A program made the position numbers and the translations under genes. Of a stretch of 64,000 nt of DNA, positions 34,491 to 42,850 are shown one piece after another. Under the pieces are notes generated by a model. It did not search any database. It worked only from the letters and a program-made list of their open reading frames with translations, and was not told the DNA's origin. Each line of letters starts with the position of its first letter. Position 1 is the first letter of the stretch. The DNA comes from Kitasatospora purpeofusca (GTDB taxonomy: Bacteria; Actinomycetota; Actinomycetes; Streptomycetales; Streptomycetaceae). The stretch is taken from assembly GCF_000718025.1 (NCBI RefSeq), contig NZ_JODS01000008.1, positions 186,001 through 250,000 of the forward strand. The letters are read 5' to 3'.

Positions 34491-36209
34491 GTGACGCTTC
34501 TGCCGAAGGACCTCGTGGAGCAGCCCCCACGCCGTTCGCGCTCCCCGCGGCTGGAACGGCGCCGCGCCGCCGCCCGCCGCCGGCGCGGCCGGGCCCTGGT
34601 CGGCTGGCTGACCACCACCGACCACAAACGGATCGGCACCCTCTACCTCACCACCGCCTTCGCGTTCTTCCTGGTCGGCGGGCTGATGGCGATGCTGATG
34701 CGGATCGAGCTGGCCCGCCCCGGGCTGCAACTCCTCTCCAACGAGCAGTTCAACCAGCTCTTCACCATGCACGGCACGATCATGCTGCTGATGTTCGCGA
34801 CCCCGCTGTTCGCCGGGTTCGCCAACTGGATCATGCCGCTGCAGCTCGGCGCCCCCGACGTCGCCTTCCCCCGGCTGAACGCGCTCGCCTACTGGCTCTA
34901 CCTGTTCGGCTCGCTGATCGCCGTCCTCGGCTTCCTCACCCCGGACGGCGCGGCCGACTTCGGCTGGTTCGCCTACGCGCCGCTCAACAGCGCCGAGCAC
35001 AGCCCCGGCATCGGCGCGGACCTGTGGATCATGGGCCTGGCCTTCTCCGGCTTCGGCACCATCCTCGGCTCGGTCAACTTCGTCACCACGATCATCTGCT
35101 TCCGCGCACCCGGGATGACGATGTTCCGGATGCCGATCTTCGTCTGGAACATCCTGCTCACCGCCGTTCTGGTGCTCTTCGCCTTCCCGGTGCTGGCGGC
35201 CGCGCTGCTCTGCCTGGAGTCCGACCGGCGGTTCGGCTCGCACGCCTTCGACGCGGCCAACGGCGGGGCGCTGCTCTGGCAGCACCTGTTCTGGTTCTTC
35301 GGGCACCCGGAGGTCTACGTCATCGCGCTGCCGTTCTTCGGCATCGTCACCGAGATCATCCCGGTGTTCAGCCGCAAACCGGTCTTCGGCTACAGCGGCC
35401 TGATCGCCGCCACCATCGCCATCACCGGTCTGTCGATCACCGTCTGGGCGCACCACATGTTCGTCACCGGACAGGTGCTGCTGCCGTTCTTCGCGGTCAT
35501 GACGATGCTGATCGCGGTGCCCACCGGGGTGAAGTTCTTCAACTGGATCGGGACCATGTGGCGGGGCTCGCTCAGCTTCGAGGCCCCGATGCTGTGGACG
35601 GTCGGCTTCCTGGTCACCTTCCTCTTCGGCGGCCTCACCGGCGTGCTGCTGGCCGCGCCGCCGATCGACTTCCACGTCTCCGACTCGTACTTCGTCGTCG
35701 CGCACTTCCACTACGTGGTGTTCGGGACGGTGGTCTTCGCGATGTTCGCCGGCTTCCACTTCTGGTGGCCCAAGTTCAACGGCCGGATGCTCGACGAGCG
35801 GCTCGGACGGATCCACTTCTGGACCCTCTTCGTCGGCTTCCACAGCACCTTCCTGGTCCAGCACTGGCTCGGCGCCGAAGGCATGCCCCGCCGCTACGCC
35901 GACTACCTCGCCTCCGACGGCTTCACCACCCTCAACACCGTCTCCAGCATCGGCTCCTTCCTGCTCGGCATCTCCACCCTGCCGTTCCTGTACAACGTCT
36001 GGCACACCGCCCGCTACGGGCAGCGGGTCACCGCCGACGACCCGTGGGGCTACGGCCGCTCGCTGGAATGGGCCACCTCCTGCCCGCCGCCCCGGCACAA
36101 CTTCACCACCCTGCCCCGGATCCGCTCCGAATCGCCCGCCTTCGACCTCCACCACCCCGAGATCGCCGCACTCGACCGGCAGCGGAACGTCCGCGAACCA
36201 CAGCGCTGA
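34491..36209 (+). CDS. ctaD: cytochrome c oxidase subunit I (solitary copy)
   Basis: This 572-residue heme-copper oxidase subunit has twelve membrane helices. All metal ligands can be placed: His94 (heme a), His272 with cross-linked Tyr276 in GHPEVYVIALPFF (CuB), His321-His322 (CuB), His405 (heme a3) and His407 (heme a). GTG 34491 has GGAAGG 9 nt upstream. No ctaC, ctaE, ctaF or qcr genes are nearby, so it must borrow partners from the main aa3 operon elsewhere. The N-terminal 35 residues are very Arg-rich. BlaI and M56 genes follow directly. Confidence 0.94.
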   Translation: MTLLPKDLVEQPPRRSRSPRLERRRAAARRRRGRALVGWLTTTDHKRIGTLYLTTAFAFFLVGGLMAMLMRIELARPGLQLLSNEQFNQLFTMHGTIMLLMFATPLFAGFANWIMPLQLGAPDVAFPRLNALAYWLYLFGSLIAVLGFLTPDGAADFGWFAYAPLNSAEHSPGIGADLWIMGLAFSGFGTILGSVNFVTTIICFRAPGMTMFRMPIFVWNILLTAVLVLFAFPVLAAALLCLESDRRFGSHAFDAANGGALLWQHLFWFFGHPEVYVIALPFFGIVTEIIPVFSRKPVFGYSGLIAATIAITGLSITVWAHHMFVTGQVLLPFFAVMTMLIAVPTGVKFFNWIGTMWRGSLSFEAPMLWTVGFLVTFLFGGLTGVLLAAPPIDFHVSDSYFVVAHFHYVVFGTVVFAMFAGFHFWWPKFNGRMLDERLGRIHFWTLFVGFHSTFLVQHWLGAEGMPRRYADYLASDGFTTLNTVSSIGSFLLGISTLPFLYNVWHTARYGQRVTADDPWGYGRSLEWATSCPPPRHNFTTLPRIRSESPAFDLHHPEIAALDRQRNVREPQR

Positions 36210-36232
36210 TTCCGGGCCCCGCGCCCTCTCGT

Positions 36233-36245
36233 TAGGATGACCGGC
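36233..36245 (+). promoter_or_regulatory. -10-like box directly before blaI
   Basis: TAGGAT at 36233-36238 is followed after 7 nt by ATG 36246. This spacing leaves no room for a leader, so the blaI-type mRNA is probably leaderless. Confidence 0.45.
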
Positions 36246-36686
36246 ATGGCAGAGGACACCGCGGACACCGCAGAGGACACCAACGCCCCGGTGGCCGGCG
36301 ACCCGCGGGCCCGGCGGCGCGGCCAGGGCGAACTGGAGGCCCAGGTACTGGCGGTGCTCCAGCACGCCCCCGGCCCCGCCACCGCCGGCTGGGTCCAGGA
36401 ACGTCTCGACGGCGACCTCGCCTACACCACCGTGATGACGATCCTCTCCCGGCTGCACGCCAAGGGCGCCGTCAGCCGGACCCGCGCCGGCCGCTCCTAC
36501 CTCTGGCAGGCCTCCTCGGACGCCGCCGGCCTCGCCGCCCTGCGGATGCGCCGCGTCCTGGACGGCGAACCCGATCGGGACGCCGTGCTCGCCAGCTTCG
36601 TCACCGCCCTGCTCCCGCACGACGAGGAACTGCTGCGCACCCTGCTCGACAGTGCCGTCGCCCCGGCCCCCGACCGCGAAGGCTGA
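36246..36686 (+). CDS. BlaI/MecI/CopY family repressor
   Basis: This 146-residue protein has an acidic N-terminal tail of about 25 residues. The winged helix of the BlaI/CopY family follows: LEAQVLAVLQHAPGPATAGWVQERL, then AYTTVMTILSRLHAKGAVSR and AGRSYLWQA. The C-terminal helices dimerise, with the protease-sensitive region typical of the group. It is followed by an M56 membrane peptidase, its usual signalling partner. No beta-lactamase gene is present. The nearest target candidate is ctaD, 37 bp upstream. Confidence 0.9.
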   Translation: MAEDTADTAEDTNAPVAGDPRARRRGQGELEAQVLAVLQHAPGPATAGWVQERLDGDLAYTTVMTILSRLHAKGAVSRTRAGRSYLWQASSDAAGLAALRMRRVLDGEPDRDAVLASFVTALLPHDEELLRTLLDSAVAPAPDREG

Positions 36687-36696
36687 CCTCCTCACC

Positions 36697-37647
36697 GTGG
36701 GTTTCTTCGTCTTCCTCCCGCTCGTCCTGCCGCTGACGGCGCTGCCGATCGCCCGTCTCACCGAGCAGCACCTCCACCCGCGCGGCGCCGCCCGGCTGCT
36801 CACCGGGTTCAGCATCGTGATGGCGCTGTGCAGCGCGGTCAGCCTCGGCCTGATCGGCGTCGTCGGCACCGCGCAGCTCCCCGGCAACCCGCTGCCCGAC
36901 AGCTGGTCCGACCCCGAGGTCAGGGACGCCCTGCCGTACCACGAGACCGTCGGCACGGCGGCGCTGATCGTCCTCGCCGTCGTCCTGCTCGCGGTGGGCC
37001 GCACCCTGGTCCGGCACCTGCGGATCCGGGCCCGCGCCCGGCGCGCCCTCGGCCGCGCCCTGCCCGCCGCCTCCGACGTCGCCCTGCTGCCCGACCCGGC
37101 CCCGTACGCCTACGCGCTGCCCGGCTCGCCGCGCTCGCCCGGGCGGGTGGTCGTCTCCACCGGCATGCTCGACGGCCTGGCCGAGGACGAGCGCGCGGCG
37201 CTGCTGGCGCACGAACGCGCCCACCTCACCCACCGGCACCACCGCCACCTGCTGGCCACCCAGCTGGCCGGCTGCGTCAACCCGTTCCTGCGGCCGCTCC
37301 AGCGGGCCGTCGCCTACAGCGCGGAGCGCTGGGCCGACGAGGAGTCCGCGCAGGCCGTCGGCGACCGCCGGGTCACCGCCCGCGCCGTCGCCCGGGCCGC
37401 CCTCGCCTCGCGCACGGCCCCCGCCGCCTACACGGTGTTCCCCGCCTTCGCCGCCCCCGGCCCCGTCCCCCGCCGGGTCGCGGCCCTCCTCGGCCCCGTG
37501 CCCACCGCCCGCAACTGGCCCCCCGCCCGGACCCCCGCGGGCCTCGCCGCCCTGGTCGCCGCCCTCGGCACCGCCGCCTCCGCCCTCTCCGCCCTGAACG
37601 CCGCCGTCGCCCTCCTGCTCATCCTCAAGGCCGTCACCCCGCTCTGA
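36697..37647 (+). CDS. M56 (BlaR1-like) membrane metallopeptidase
   Basis: This 316-residue protein has membrane helices near 1-20, 32-55, 85-107 and at the C-terminus (about 285-310). The cytoplasmic zinc motif HERAH lies within LLAHERAHLTHRHH near residue 172. It lacks the extracellular penicillin-binding sensor domain of true BlaR1, so the signal is probably not a beta-lactam. GTG 36697 is preferred over an upstream GTG (36652) that overlaps the regulator gene by 35 bp. The peptidase is expected to cleave the BlaI-type repressor. Confidence 0.87.
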   Translation: MGFFVFLPLVLPLTALPIARLTEQHLHPRGAARLLTGFSIVMALCSAVSLGLIGVVGTAQLPGNPLPDSWSDPEVRDALPYHETVGTAALIVLAVVLLAVGRTLVRHLRIRARARRALGRALPAASDVALLPDPAPYAYALPGSPRSPGRVVVSTGMLDGLAEDERAALLAHERAHLTHRHHRHLLATQLAGCVNPFLRPLQRAVAYSAERWADEESAQAVGDRRVTARAVARAALASRTAPAAYTVFPAFAAPGPVPRRVAALLGPVPTARNWPPARTPAGLAALVAALGTAASALSALNAAVALLLILKAVTPL

Positions 37648-37689
37648 ACCCGGTGGCGGCCGGACCGGCCCCCGGTCTACCGTCCGGCC

Positions 37690-37878
37690 ATGGCCAAACG
37701 TCGTTATGTGGCCCGGGGTGTCCCCGGCGGCTACCGGATATGGGACAACAAGGCCGGCCGCTGGTGGGGCGACCACTACGAGCTCTGCCCGGACGCGCTC
37801 CTCGCCGAGCTCAACGGCGGCGCCGACCCGGCCCGCCTCACCGCCCTGCTCAGGGAGCACCGCGCCCGGAAGCGCTGA
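37690..37878 (+). CDS. small conserved-looking protein, 62 residues
   Basis: This short basic protein, MAKRRYVARGVPGG at its start, contains WDNKAGRWWGDHYELCP followed by a helical AELNGG...LTALLREHRARKR. It shows good codon bias but no motif I can name. It stands alone between the M56 and YccF genes. It could bind nucleic acid, judged only by its charge. Confidence 0.6.
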   Translation: MAKRRYVARGVPGGYRIWDNKAGRWWGDHYELCPDALLAELNGGADPARLTALLREHRARKR

Positions 37879-37997
37879 CCGCCCCGTGCCCGCACCCCGA
37901 GTTCTCCCTGAGGTGCGGTCCCCGGGTGCGTAGACACGCAGCTCAGCGGGCATCGGGGTCGTAGGGGCCAGTCGTCGCGCGTGAGAGGGTGCCGGAC

Positions 37998-38399
37998 ATG
38001 AAGGTGATCGACTTCGTTCTCAACGTGATCTGGCTGATCTTCTGCGGTATCTGGATGGCGATCGGCTATGTGATCGCCGGCGTCATCTGCTGCATCCTGA
38101 TCATCACCATCCCGTTCGGCATCGCGTCGTTCCGGCTGGCCGGGTTCGTGATCTGGCCGTTCGGGCGCAAGGCCGTGGAGCGGACGGACGCCGGGGCTCC
38201 GTCGTGCGTCGGGAATGTGATCTGGCTGGTGTGCGCGGGGTGGTGGCTGGCGCTGATGCATCTGATCACCAGCATTCCGCTGTTCCTGTCGATCATCGGT
38301 ATCCCGTTCGGGTGGGCCAATCTCAAGCTCATCCCGGTGTCGCTGACGCCGCTGGGGCGGGAGATCGTGTCGACGGACGAGCCCTGGGGCGGGCGGTAG
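37998..38399 (+). CDS. YccF domain-containing membrane protein
   Basis: This 133-residue protein has two copies of the YccF repeat. The first is around NVIWLIFCGIWMAIGY...TIPFGIASFRL and the second around NVIWLVCAGWWLALMH...GIPFGWANLKL, each followed by P(F/L)GR. It has four transmembrane segments. The function of the family is unknown. ATG 37998 has GAGAGGG 8 nt upstream. A perfect 18-bp terminator follows. Confidence 0.9.
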   Translation: MKVIDFVLNVIWLIFCGIWMAIGYVIAGVICCILIITIPFGIASFRLAGFVIWPFGRKAVERTDAGAPSCVGNVIWLVCAGWWLALMHLITSIPLFLSIIGIPFGWANLKLIPVSLTPLGREIVSTDEPWGGR

Positions 38400-38406
38400 G
38401 AACGGT

Positions 38407-38446
38407 CGAGGGAGGGCCGGCGGGAGTTCCCGCCGGCCCTCCCTCG
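38407..38446. terminator. 18-bp perfect-stem terminator after yccF
   Basis: Positions 38407-38424 pair with 38429-38446 around an AGTT loop, followed by TTTC. It lies between convergent genes. Confidence 0.85.
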
Positions 38447-38513
38447 TTTCGGGCGCCGGGTTCGGACCCCGGACTCGGGCGCCGGACTCGGGCCCAGGGC
38501 GGTGGCGCCGGGC

Positions 38514-39182
38514 TCAGGCGTCGGCGAGGGCGGTCAGGGTGGTGCGGGCGGTGCCGAGGGAGATGGTGGCGAGGTCGCGGTAGGGGGTGAGGGCGGGGAT
38601 GTCGGCGGCGCGGGTGAGTTCGGCGTGGACGAAGCGGAGGTTGGCGTCCGGGACGCCGAGGTGCTCGGTGAACCAGGCGCGCAGGTACGGGGTCTGGAAG
38701 TCGAAGCGTTCGCGCGGGGTGCCGGGGCCGTAGCCGCCGCCGCGGGCGGTGACCACGACGACGCGGGTGGCGGTGAGGCGGCCGGTGTGGGCGCCGGGGA
38801 AGGTGATCCGGTCGATCCAGGCCTTGAGGGCGGCGGGGACGGTGAAGTTGTACATCGGGACGCCCAGCAGCAGGGTGTCCGCGGCGTGCAGCTCGGTGAT
38901 CAGGGGGTGGGTGAGGAACCACTCGTGCTGTTCGTCGGGGGTGGCCGCGAGGGTGTGGACGTCGGGCAGCGGGACGGGGGCGGACCGGCGTTCGACGCGG
39001 ATGCCGAGGGAGGCGTAGCCGGGGCCGACGAGCGGGACCGGGTCGGCGGCGAGGTCGCGGTGGCGGTAGTCGGCGTCCGGGTGGCGGGCCTGCCAGGCGC
39101 GGGCGAAGCGGGCGGTCAGGCGGCGGCTGACGGACCGGTCGAGCGGGCCGGCGCTGGAGTCGAGGTGGAGCAAGGCGGGCAT
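38514..39182 (-). CDS. FMN-dependent NADH-azoreductase family protein
   Basis: This 222-residue flavodoxin-fold protein begins with LLHLDSSAGPLDRSVSRRL (phosphate loop) and contains the FMN motif PMYNFTVPAALKAWIDRI near residues 99-115, then TARGGGYGPG near 138-147. AzoR-type enzymes reduce quinones and azo compounds with NADH. It is divergent from an ECF sigma factor gene with only 75 bp between, so it is a possible target of that sigma factor. GGAG precedes ATG 39182. Confidence 0.88.
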   Translation of the reverse strand: MPALLHLDSSAGPLDRSVSRRLTARFARAWQARHPDADYRHRDLAADPVPLVGPGYASLGIRVERRSAPVPLPDVHTLAATPDEQHEWFLTHPLITELHAADTLLLGVPMYNFTVPAALKAWIDRITFPGAHTGRLTATRVVVVTARGGGYGPGTPRERFDFQTPYLRAWFTEHLGVPDANLRFVHAELTRAADIPALTPYRDLATISLGTARTTLTALADA

Positions 39183-39193
39183 CGGAGGTCTCC

Positions 39194-39221
39194 TGGTCAC
39201 CTTCGGGGAGCGGGCATCGTC
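39194..39221 (+). promoter_or_regulatory. candidate ECF-type promoter in front of the sigma factor gene
   Basis: TGGTCACC at 39194-39201 is followed after 16 nt by CGTC at 39218-39221. This is close to the TGTCACA-N16-CGTC pattern described for ECF41 sigma factors, which have a SnoaL-like C-terminal domain like the gene downstream. It points toward that gene and would give a leader of about 30 nt. Confidence 0.45.
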
Positions 39222-39257
39222 AACCCCGTGACGAGGGCGCGGACGGAAAGGTGACCG

Positions 39258-40148
39258 ATGGACGGGCGCGAGGAGCTGGCGGTGCGGTTCGAGGCCGAGC
39301 GGGGGCGGCTGGGGGCGGTGGCGCGGCGCATGCTCGGGTCGACGGCGGAGGCCGAGGACGCCGTGCAGGAGGCCTGGCTGCGGCTGGAGCGGGTGGACGC
39401 GGCGGAGCTGGAGAACCTGCCGGGTTGGCTGACCACGGTGGTGTCGCGGATCTGTCTGGACGTGCTGCGGGGGCGGCGGACGGAGGCGGTGGTGGTCGAG
39501 GAGGCGGTGGACGGCCCGGAGGCGGAGGCCGAGCTGGTCGAGGAGGTGGGCCGGGCGATGCTGGTGGTACTGGACCGGCTGGGCCCGGCGGAGCGGGTCG
39601 CCTTCGTGCTGCACGACGGCTTCGCGGTGCCGTTCGAGCAGATCGGTGCGATCGTCGGGCGGAACACGGCGGCCGCGAAGAAGCTGGCGAGCCGGGCCCG
39701 GCAGCGGGTCCGGGGCACGGGGGAGGCGACGGGCACGGGGGAGTCGACGGGCACGGCGAGCGGCACGTCCGGCTCGGCGCGGCGGGCGGTGGTGGAGGCG
39801 TTCCTGGCCGCCGCCCGCGGGGGCGACCTGGACGCGCTGCTCGCCGTGCTCGCCCCGGAGGTGGTGCGCCGGGCCGACCCGGCCGCCCTGCCCGCCGGGC
39901 GGCCGGCGCTGCTGCGCGGCGCCGGGGCGGTGGCCCGGGAGACCCGGGTGATCGGCCTGCGGGCGCGGTTCGCGGCGCCGGTGCTGGTGGACGGCGAGGT
40001 CTGCGCGGCGATCGCGCCGGACGGGCGGCTGCGGCTGCTGCTGCGGTTCGAGGTCGCGGACGGCCGGGTGGCCGGGTTCGAGGTGGTCGCGGACCCGGCA
40101 CGGCTGGCGGCGCTGGAGCTCTCGTTGCCCGGCCGGGACGCGTCCTAG
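39258..40148 (+). CDS. ECF sigma factor with SnoaL-like C-terminal domain (SigJ/ECF41-like)
   Basis: This 296-residue protein has sigma region 2 (AEDAVQEAWLRL near residue 33) and region 4 (RVAFVLHDGFAVPFEQIGAIVG near 114-135) in the first 155 residues, then a Gly/Thr linker. A SnoaL/NTF2-like domain occupies about 175-296. There is no anti-sigma gene; in this class the extra domain controls activity. The DGGGK motif of ECF41 is not present, and ADPARLAAL near the end resembles the other conserved motif (NPDKL). The stop codon overlaps that of the convergent reductase gene. Confidence 0.88.
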   Translation: MDGREELAVRFEAERGRLGAVARRMLGSTAEAEDAVQEAWLRLERVDAAELENLPGWLTTVVSRICLDVLRGRRTEAVVVEEAVDGPEAEAELVEEVGRAMLVVLDRLGPAERVAFVLHDGFAVPFEQIGAIVGRNTAAAKKLASRARQRVRGTGEATGTGESTGTASGTSGSARRAVVEAFLAAARGGDLDALLAVLAPEVVRRADPAALPAGRPALLRGAGAVARETRVIGLRARFAAPVLVDGEVCAAIAPDGRLRLLLRFEVADGRVAGFEVVADPARLAALELSLPGRDAS

Positions 40149-41161
40149 CGCGGCTCGTCGGCGAGCTGGACGATCATCTTGCCGGTGTTGGCGCCCTTGA
40201 GCATGCCGAGGAAGGCGTCGACGACGTGCTCGAAGCCCCGGACGACCGTCTCGTCCGAGCGGACGGCGCCGGAGCGCAGGTGCGGGACGAGGAAGTCGTA
40301 CAGCTCGGGCCGGGCATCGAGGTGGTTCCGGACCAGGAAGCCCTCCAGCCGCAGGCTCTTGCCGACCACGTCGAAGAGGTTGCGCGGCGCGGGCGGCGGC
40401 GTCTGGAGGCTGTTGTACTGGGCGACCGCCCCGCACCAGGCGATCCGGCCGCCGTCGCGCAGGGTGTCGATGGCGGCCTCCAGGTGGTCGCCGCCGACGT
40501 TGTCGAAGTAGACGTGCAGGCCGTCCGGGGCGGTTTCGCGCAGCCGGTCGGCGATCGGCGCCTCGTGGTAGTCGAACGCGGCGTCGAAGCCGAGGTGCTC
40601 GGTGAGGTGGCGGACCTTGGCGGCGGAGCCGGCGCTGCCGACGATCCGGCCGGCGCCGAGCAGCCGGGCGATCCGGCCGGCGGCGGTGCCGACGCCGCCC
40701 GCGGCCGCCGAGACGAAGAGCGTCTCCTCGGGCCGCAGCCGGGCGATCCGGGTCAGGCCGACCCAGGCGGACAGCCCGGTGCCGCCGAGGATGCCGAGGT
40801 GGGCGCTGAGCGGGACGCCCGCGAAGTCCGGCAGGACGGTGGTCCCGTCCGGGGTGACCACGGAGAGGGTGCGCCAGGCCCGGCGGTGGTGGACCAGGGT
40901 GCCGACGGGCAGCGCGGGCGTCCGGGACTCGACGACCCGGCCCAGGGTGCGACCCTCCAGCGGGGCGTGCAGCTGCCAGCCGCCGGTCTCGTCCATCTCC
41001 TCGCGCATGTACGGGTCGACGGACTGGTGGATGTTCTCGACCAGGGCCTCGCCGGTGGCGAGCGGCGGGACGGTCTCGTCGACGAAGGCGAAGTTGTCGG
41101 CGGTGGGCTCGCCGGTCGGGCGGGAGACGAGGTGGACGACGCGGGCGGTGGGGCGGGACAC
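40145..41161 (-). CDS. NADP-dependent zinc-less medium-chain reductase (CurA/prostaglandin reductase type)
   Basis: This 338-residue protein of the leukotriene B4 dehydrogenase/CurA group has NIHQSVDPYMREEM near the start, the nucleotide loop AAAGGVGTAAGRIA near 158-171, and FDNVGGDHLEAA near 225. No zinc ligands are seen. Such enzymes reduce alpha,beta-unsaturated carbonyls using NADPH. GTG 41161 has GGAG upstream. It is divergent from a LysR regulator that probably controls it, and its stop overlaps that of the sigma factor gene (CTAG). Confidence 0.89.
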   Translation of the reverse strand: MSRPTARVVHLVSRPTGEPTADNFAFVDETVPPLATGEALVENIHQSVDPYMREEMDETGGWQLHAPLEGRTLGRVVESRTPALPVGTLVHHRRAWRTLSVVTPDGTTVLPDFAGVPLSAHLGILGGTGLSAWVGLTRIARLRPEETLFVSAAAGGVGTAAGRIARLLGAGRIVGSAGSAAKVRHLTEHLGFDAAFDYHEAPIADRLRETAPDGLHVYFDNVGGDHLEAAIDTLRDGGRIAWCGAVAQYNSLQTPPPAPRNLFDVVGKSLRLEGFLVRNHLDARPELYDFLVPHLRSGAVRSDETVVRGFEHVVDAFLGMLKGANTGKMIVQLADEPR

Positions 41162-41237
41162 GGGAGCTCCAGGGGGTGCGAACGGGGCGGTGAAGATCAC
41201 CGTAGGAAGCCGGCGGGCGGCCGGGCAGGGGCCGCCG

Positions 41238-41286
41238 TCGATGGATGGGCCGGTTCCATGAACGGAATCGATGGATCCGGTAGCGT
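41238..41286. promoter_or_regulatory. shared region of reductase and LysR genes: repeats, dyad and -10 box
   Basis: TCGATGGAT occurs at 41238-41246 and 41268-41276. Between them lies the dyad TTCC-ATGAAC-GGAA (41254-41266). TAGCGT at 41281-41286 ends 7 nt before the LysR ATG, suggesting a leaderless LysR transcript. LysR proteins usually bind dyads in such divergent regions. Confidence 0.5.
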
Positions 41287-41293
41287 CACCCGT

Positions 41294-42208
41294 ATGACCG
41301 ATCTCGCCCCGCACGAACTGCGCGTGCTGGTCGCCGTGGCCGAGGAGCAGGGCTTCACGGCCGCCGCCGCGCGCCTGGACAGCAGCCAGTCCGCCGTCTC
41401 GCACGCCGTGCGCGCCTGCGAACGGAAGCTCGGCGCGGTGCTGTTCGAGCGCGGGCGCCACGGCGCGCGCCCCACCGAGGCCGGGGAACGGGCGGTCGCG
41501 TACGCCCGGCGGATCCTGCGGCTGCTGGCGGTGATGGGCCCGGAGGTGCGGGCGACCGGTGCGGGCGACCCGGCCGGGGAGGTCACCGGGACGCTGCGGA
41601 TCGCCGCGTTCCGCAGTGTCGCCGCCCATCTGCTGCCGCCGGTCCTGGCCCGGCTGACCGCACATCACCCGGGGCTGACGCCGCGGGTGCGGATCGTCCG
41701 CGAGATCGGCCGGGGCACCGCCGGGGAGGTCGCGGACGGCCGGGCCGACCTCGGCCTCGCGACCCTCGACCCCGCCGCGCCGCTGCCCGTCCCCGGCCTG
41801 GTCGCGGCCCGGCTGTTCGAGGAGACCTACGCGCTCGCGCACCCGGCCGGACACCCGGCGCCGCGCGGGCTCCCGCTGGTCGACTGGGACGAGAACTGCG
41901 GCTCCTACACCCGGGACTGGTGGGGCCGGCAGGACTGGATCCCGCCCTCGACCATCGACGTCGAGGACGACACGGTGGCCGTCTCGCTGGTCTCCCAGGG
42001 CCTCGGGATGGCGATCATGCCCCGGACCGCCCTGCTCGGCGCCCCGCCCGGGCTGGCCGTCACCGACCTCGGCCCGAACCCGCCGAGCCGCTACGTCGGG
42101 TATGTGACGACGCCGGAGCTCGCGGGCACGGCGGCGGTGCGGGCGCTGATCCGGGAGCTGCGGGAGCTGCGCGGCCGGGAGCTGCCGGAGGGGCTGGCGG
42201 CGGCCTGA
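41294..42208 (+). CDS. LysR family transcriptional regulator
   Basis: This 304-residue protein has the N-terminal LysR helix-turn-helix (LRVLVAVAEEQGFTAAAARLDSSQ, then AVSHAVRACERKLGAVLFERG) and a two-lobed substrate-binding domain starting near GTLRIAAFRSVAAHLLP. Its divergent neighbour is an NADPH reductase, the likely target. It is convergent with the uracil-DNA glycosylase gene, with 3 bp between stop codons. Confidence 0.92.
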   Translation: MTDLAPHELRVLVAVAEEQGFTAAAARLDSSQSAVSHAVRACERKLGAVLFERGRHGARPTEAGERAVAYARRILRLLAVMGPEVRATGAGDPAGEVTGTLRIAAFRSVAAHLLPPVLARLTAHHPGLTPRVRIVREIGRGTAGEVADGRADLGLATLDPAAPLPVPGLVAARLFEETYALAHPAGHPAPRGLPLVDWDENCGSYTRDWWGRQDWIPPSTIDVEDDTVAVSLVSQGLGMAIMPRTALLGAPPGLAVTDLGPNPPSRYVGYVTTPELAGTAAVRALIRELRELRGRELPEGLAAA

Positions 42209-42211
42209 GGC

Positions 42212-42850
42212 TCAGGCGCGGCCGGCCGCAGGGTCGGCCGTGTCCGCGTCCGTACGGTCCGGCTCCGCGTGGTCCAGCGTCGCGCGGAGCCCGGCGAACT
42301 CCGCCGCCAGCGCGTCCAGGGTGTAGTGGGCGTTGAGGCCGCTGGGGTTCGGGAGCACCCAGACGGCGGTGTCGCCGATGCCCTGCTCCTGCCGTCCGAT
42401 CGACGCCGTCCGCCGGCCGAAGGCGGTGCGGTAGGCGCCGATGCCGAGGACCGCCAGGACGCGCGGCCGCAGCCGCAGCACCCGTTCGGCGAGCGCCGCG
42501 CCGCCCGCGCGCAGCTCCTCGGCCGTCAGCTCGTCGGCCTTGGCGGTGGCGCGCGGGGCGACGTTGGTGATGCCGAGGCCGAGGTCGAGCAGCTGCCGCT
42601 GCTCGTCCGGGCGGAACTGCCGGGGTGTGAAGCCGGAGCGGTGCAGCGCGGGCCAGAAGCGGTTGCCGGGCCGGGCGAAGTGGTGGCCGGTGGCGCCGGA
42701 CCACAGCCCCGGGTTGATGCCGCAGAACAGGACGCGCAGACCGGGGGCGGTGATGTCCTCGATCGTGCTGTCACGGGCGGCGAGCAGCTGCTCGGCGGTC
42801 GGCTTGGGCACCGCGCCCGGTGCGGGGGCCCTGGTCGGCTTTTCGGTCAC
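42212..42850 (-). CDS. mug: mismatch-specific uracil/thymine DNA glycosylase
   Basis: This 212-residue protein of the MUG/TDG family has the catalytic loop GINPGLWSGATGHHFARPGN near residues 45-64 and the intercalating/phosphate loop NPSGLNAH near 170. It removes uracil, ethenocytosine or mismatched thymine. The N-terminal 25 residues are Pro/Ala-rich and the C-terminal tail is acidic. GTG 42850 overlaps the stop of the upstream membrane enzyme gene, so the two are translationally coupled despite unrelated functions. Confidence 0.9.
   Translation of the reverse strand: MTEKPTRAPAPGAVPKPTAEQLLAARDSTIEDITAPGLRVLFCGINPGLWSGATGHHFARPGNRFWPALHRSGFTPRQFRPDEQRQLLDLGLGITNVAPRATAKADELTAEELRAGGAALAERVLRLRPRVLAVLGIGAYRTAFGRRTASIGRQEQGIGDTAVWVLPNPSGLNAHYTLDALAAEFAGLRATLDHAEPDRTDADTADPAAGRA

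Noticed and set aside
33732..37004. Open frame of 1090 codons on the minus strand opposite ctaD, blaI and M56 genes
   Set aside because: It is the complement of well-supported genes in very GC-rich DNA, has no domain, and its composition (Gly/Glu/Arg/Val runs) is typical of antisense frames. Only its end, 33806-34279 in another reading, is a real gene.
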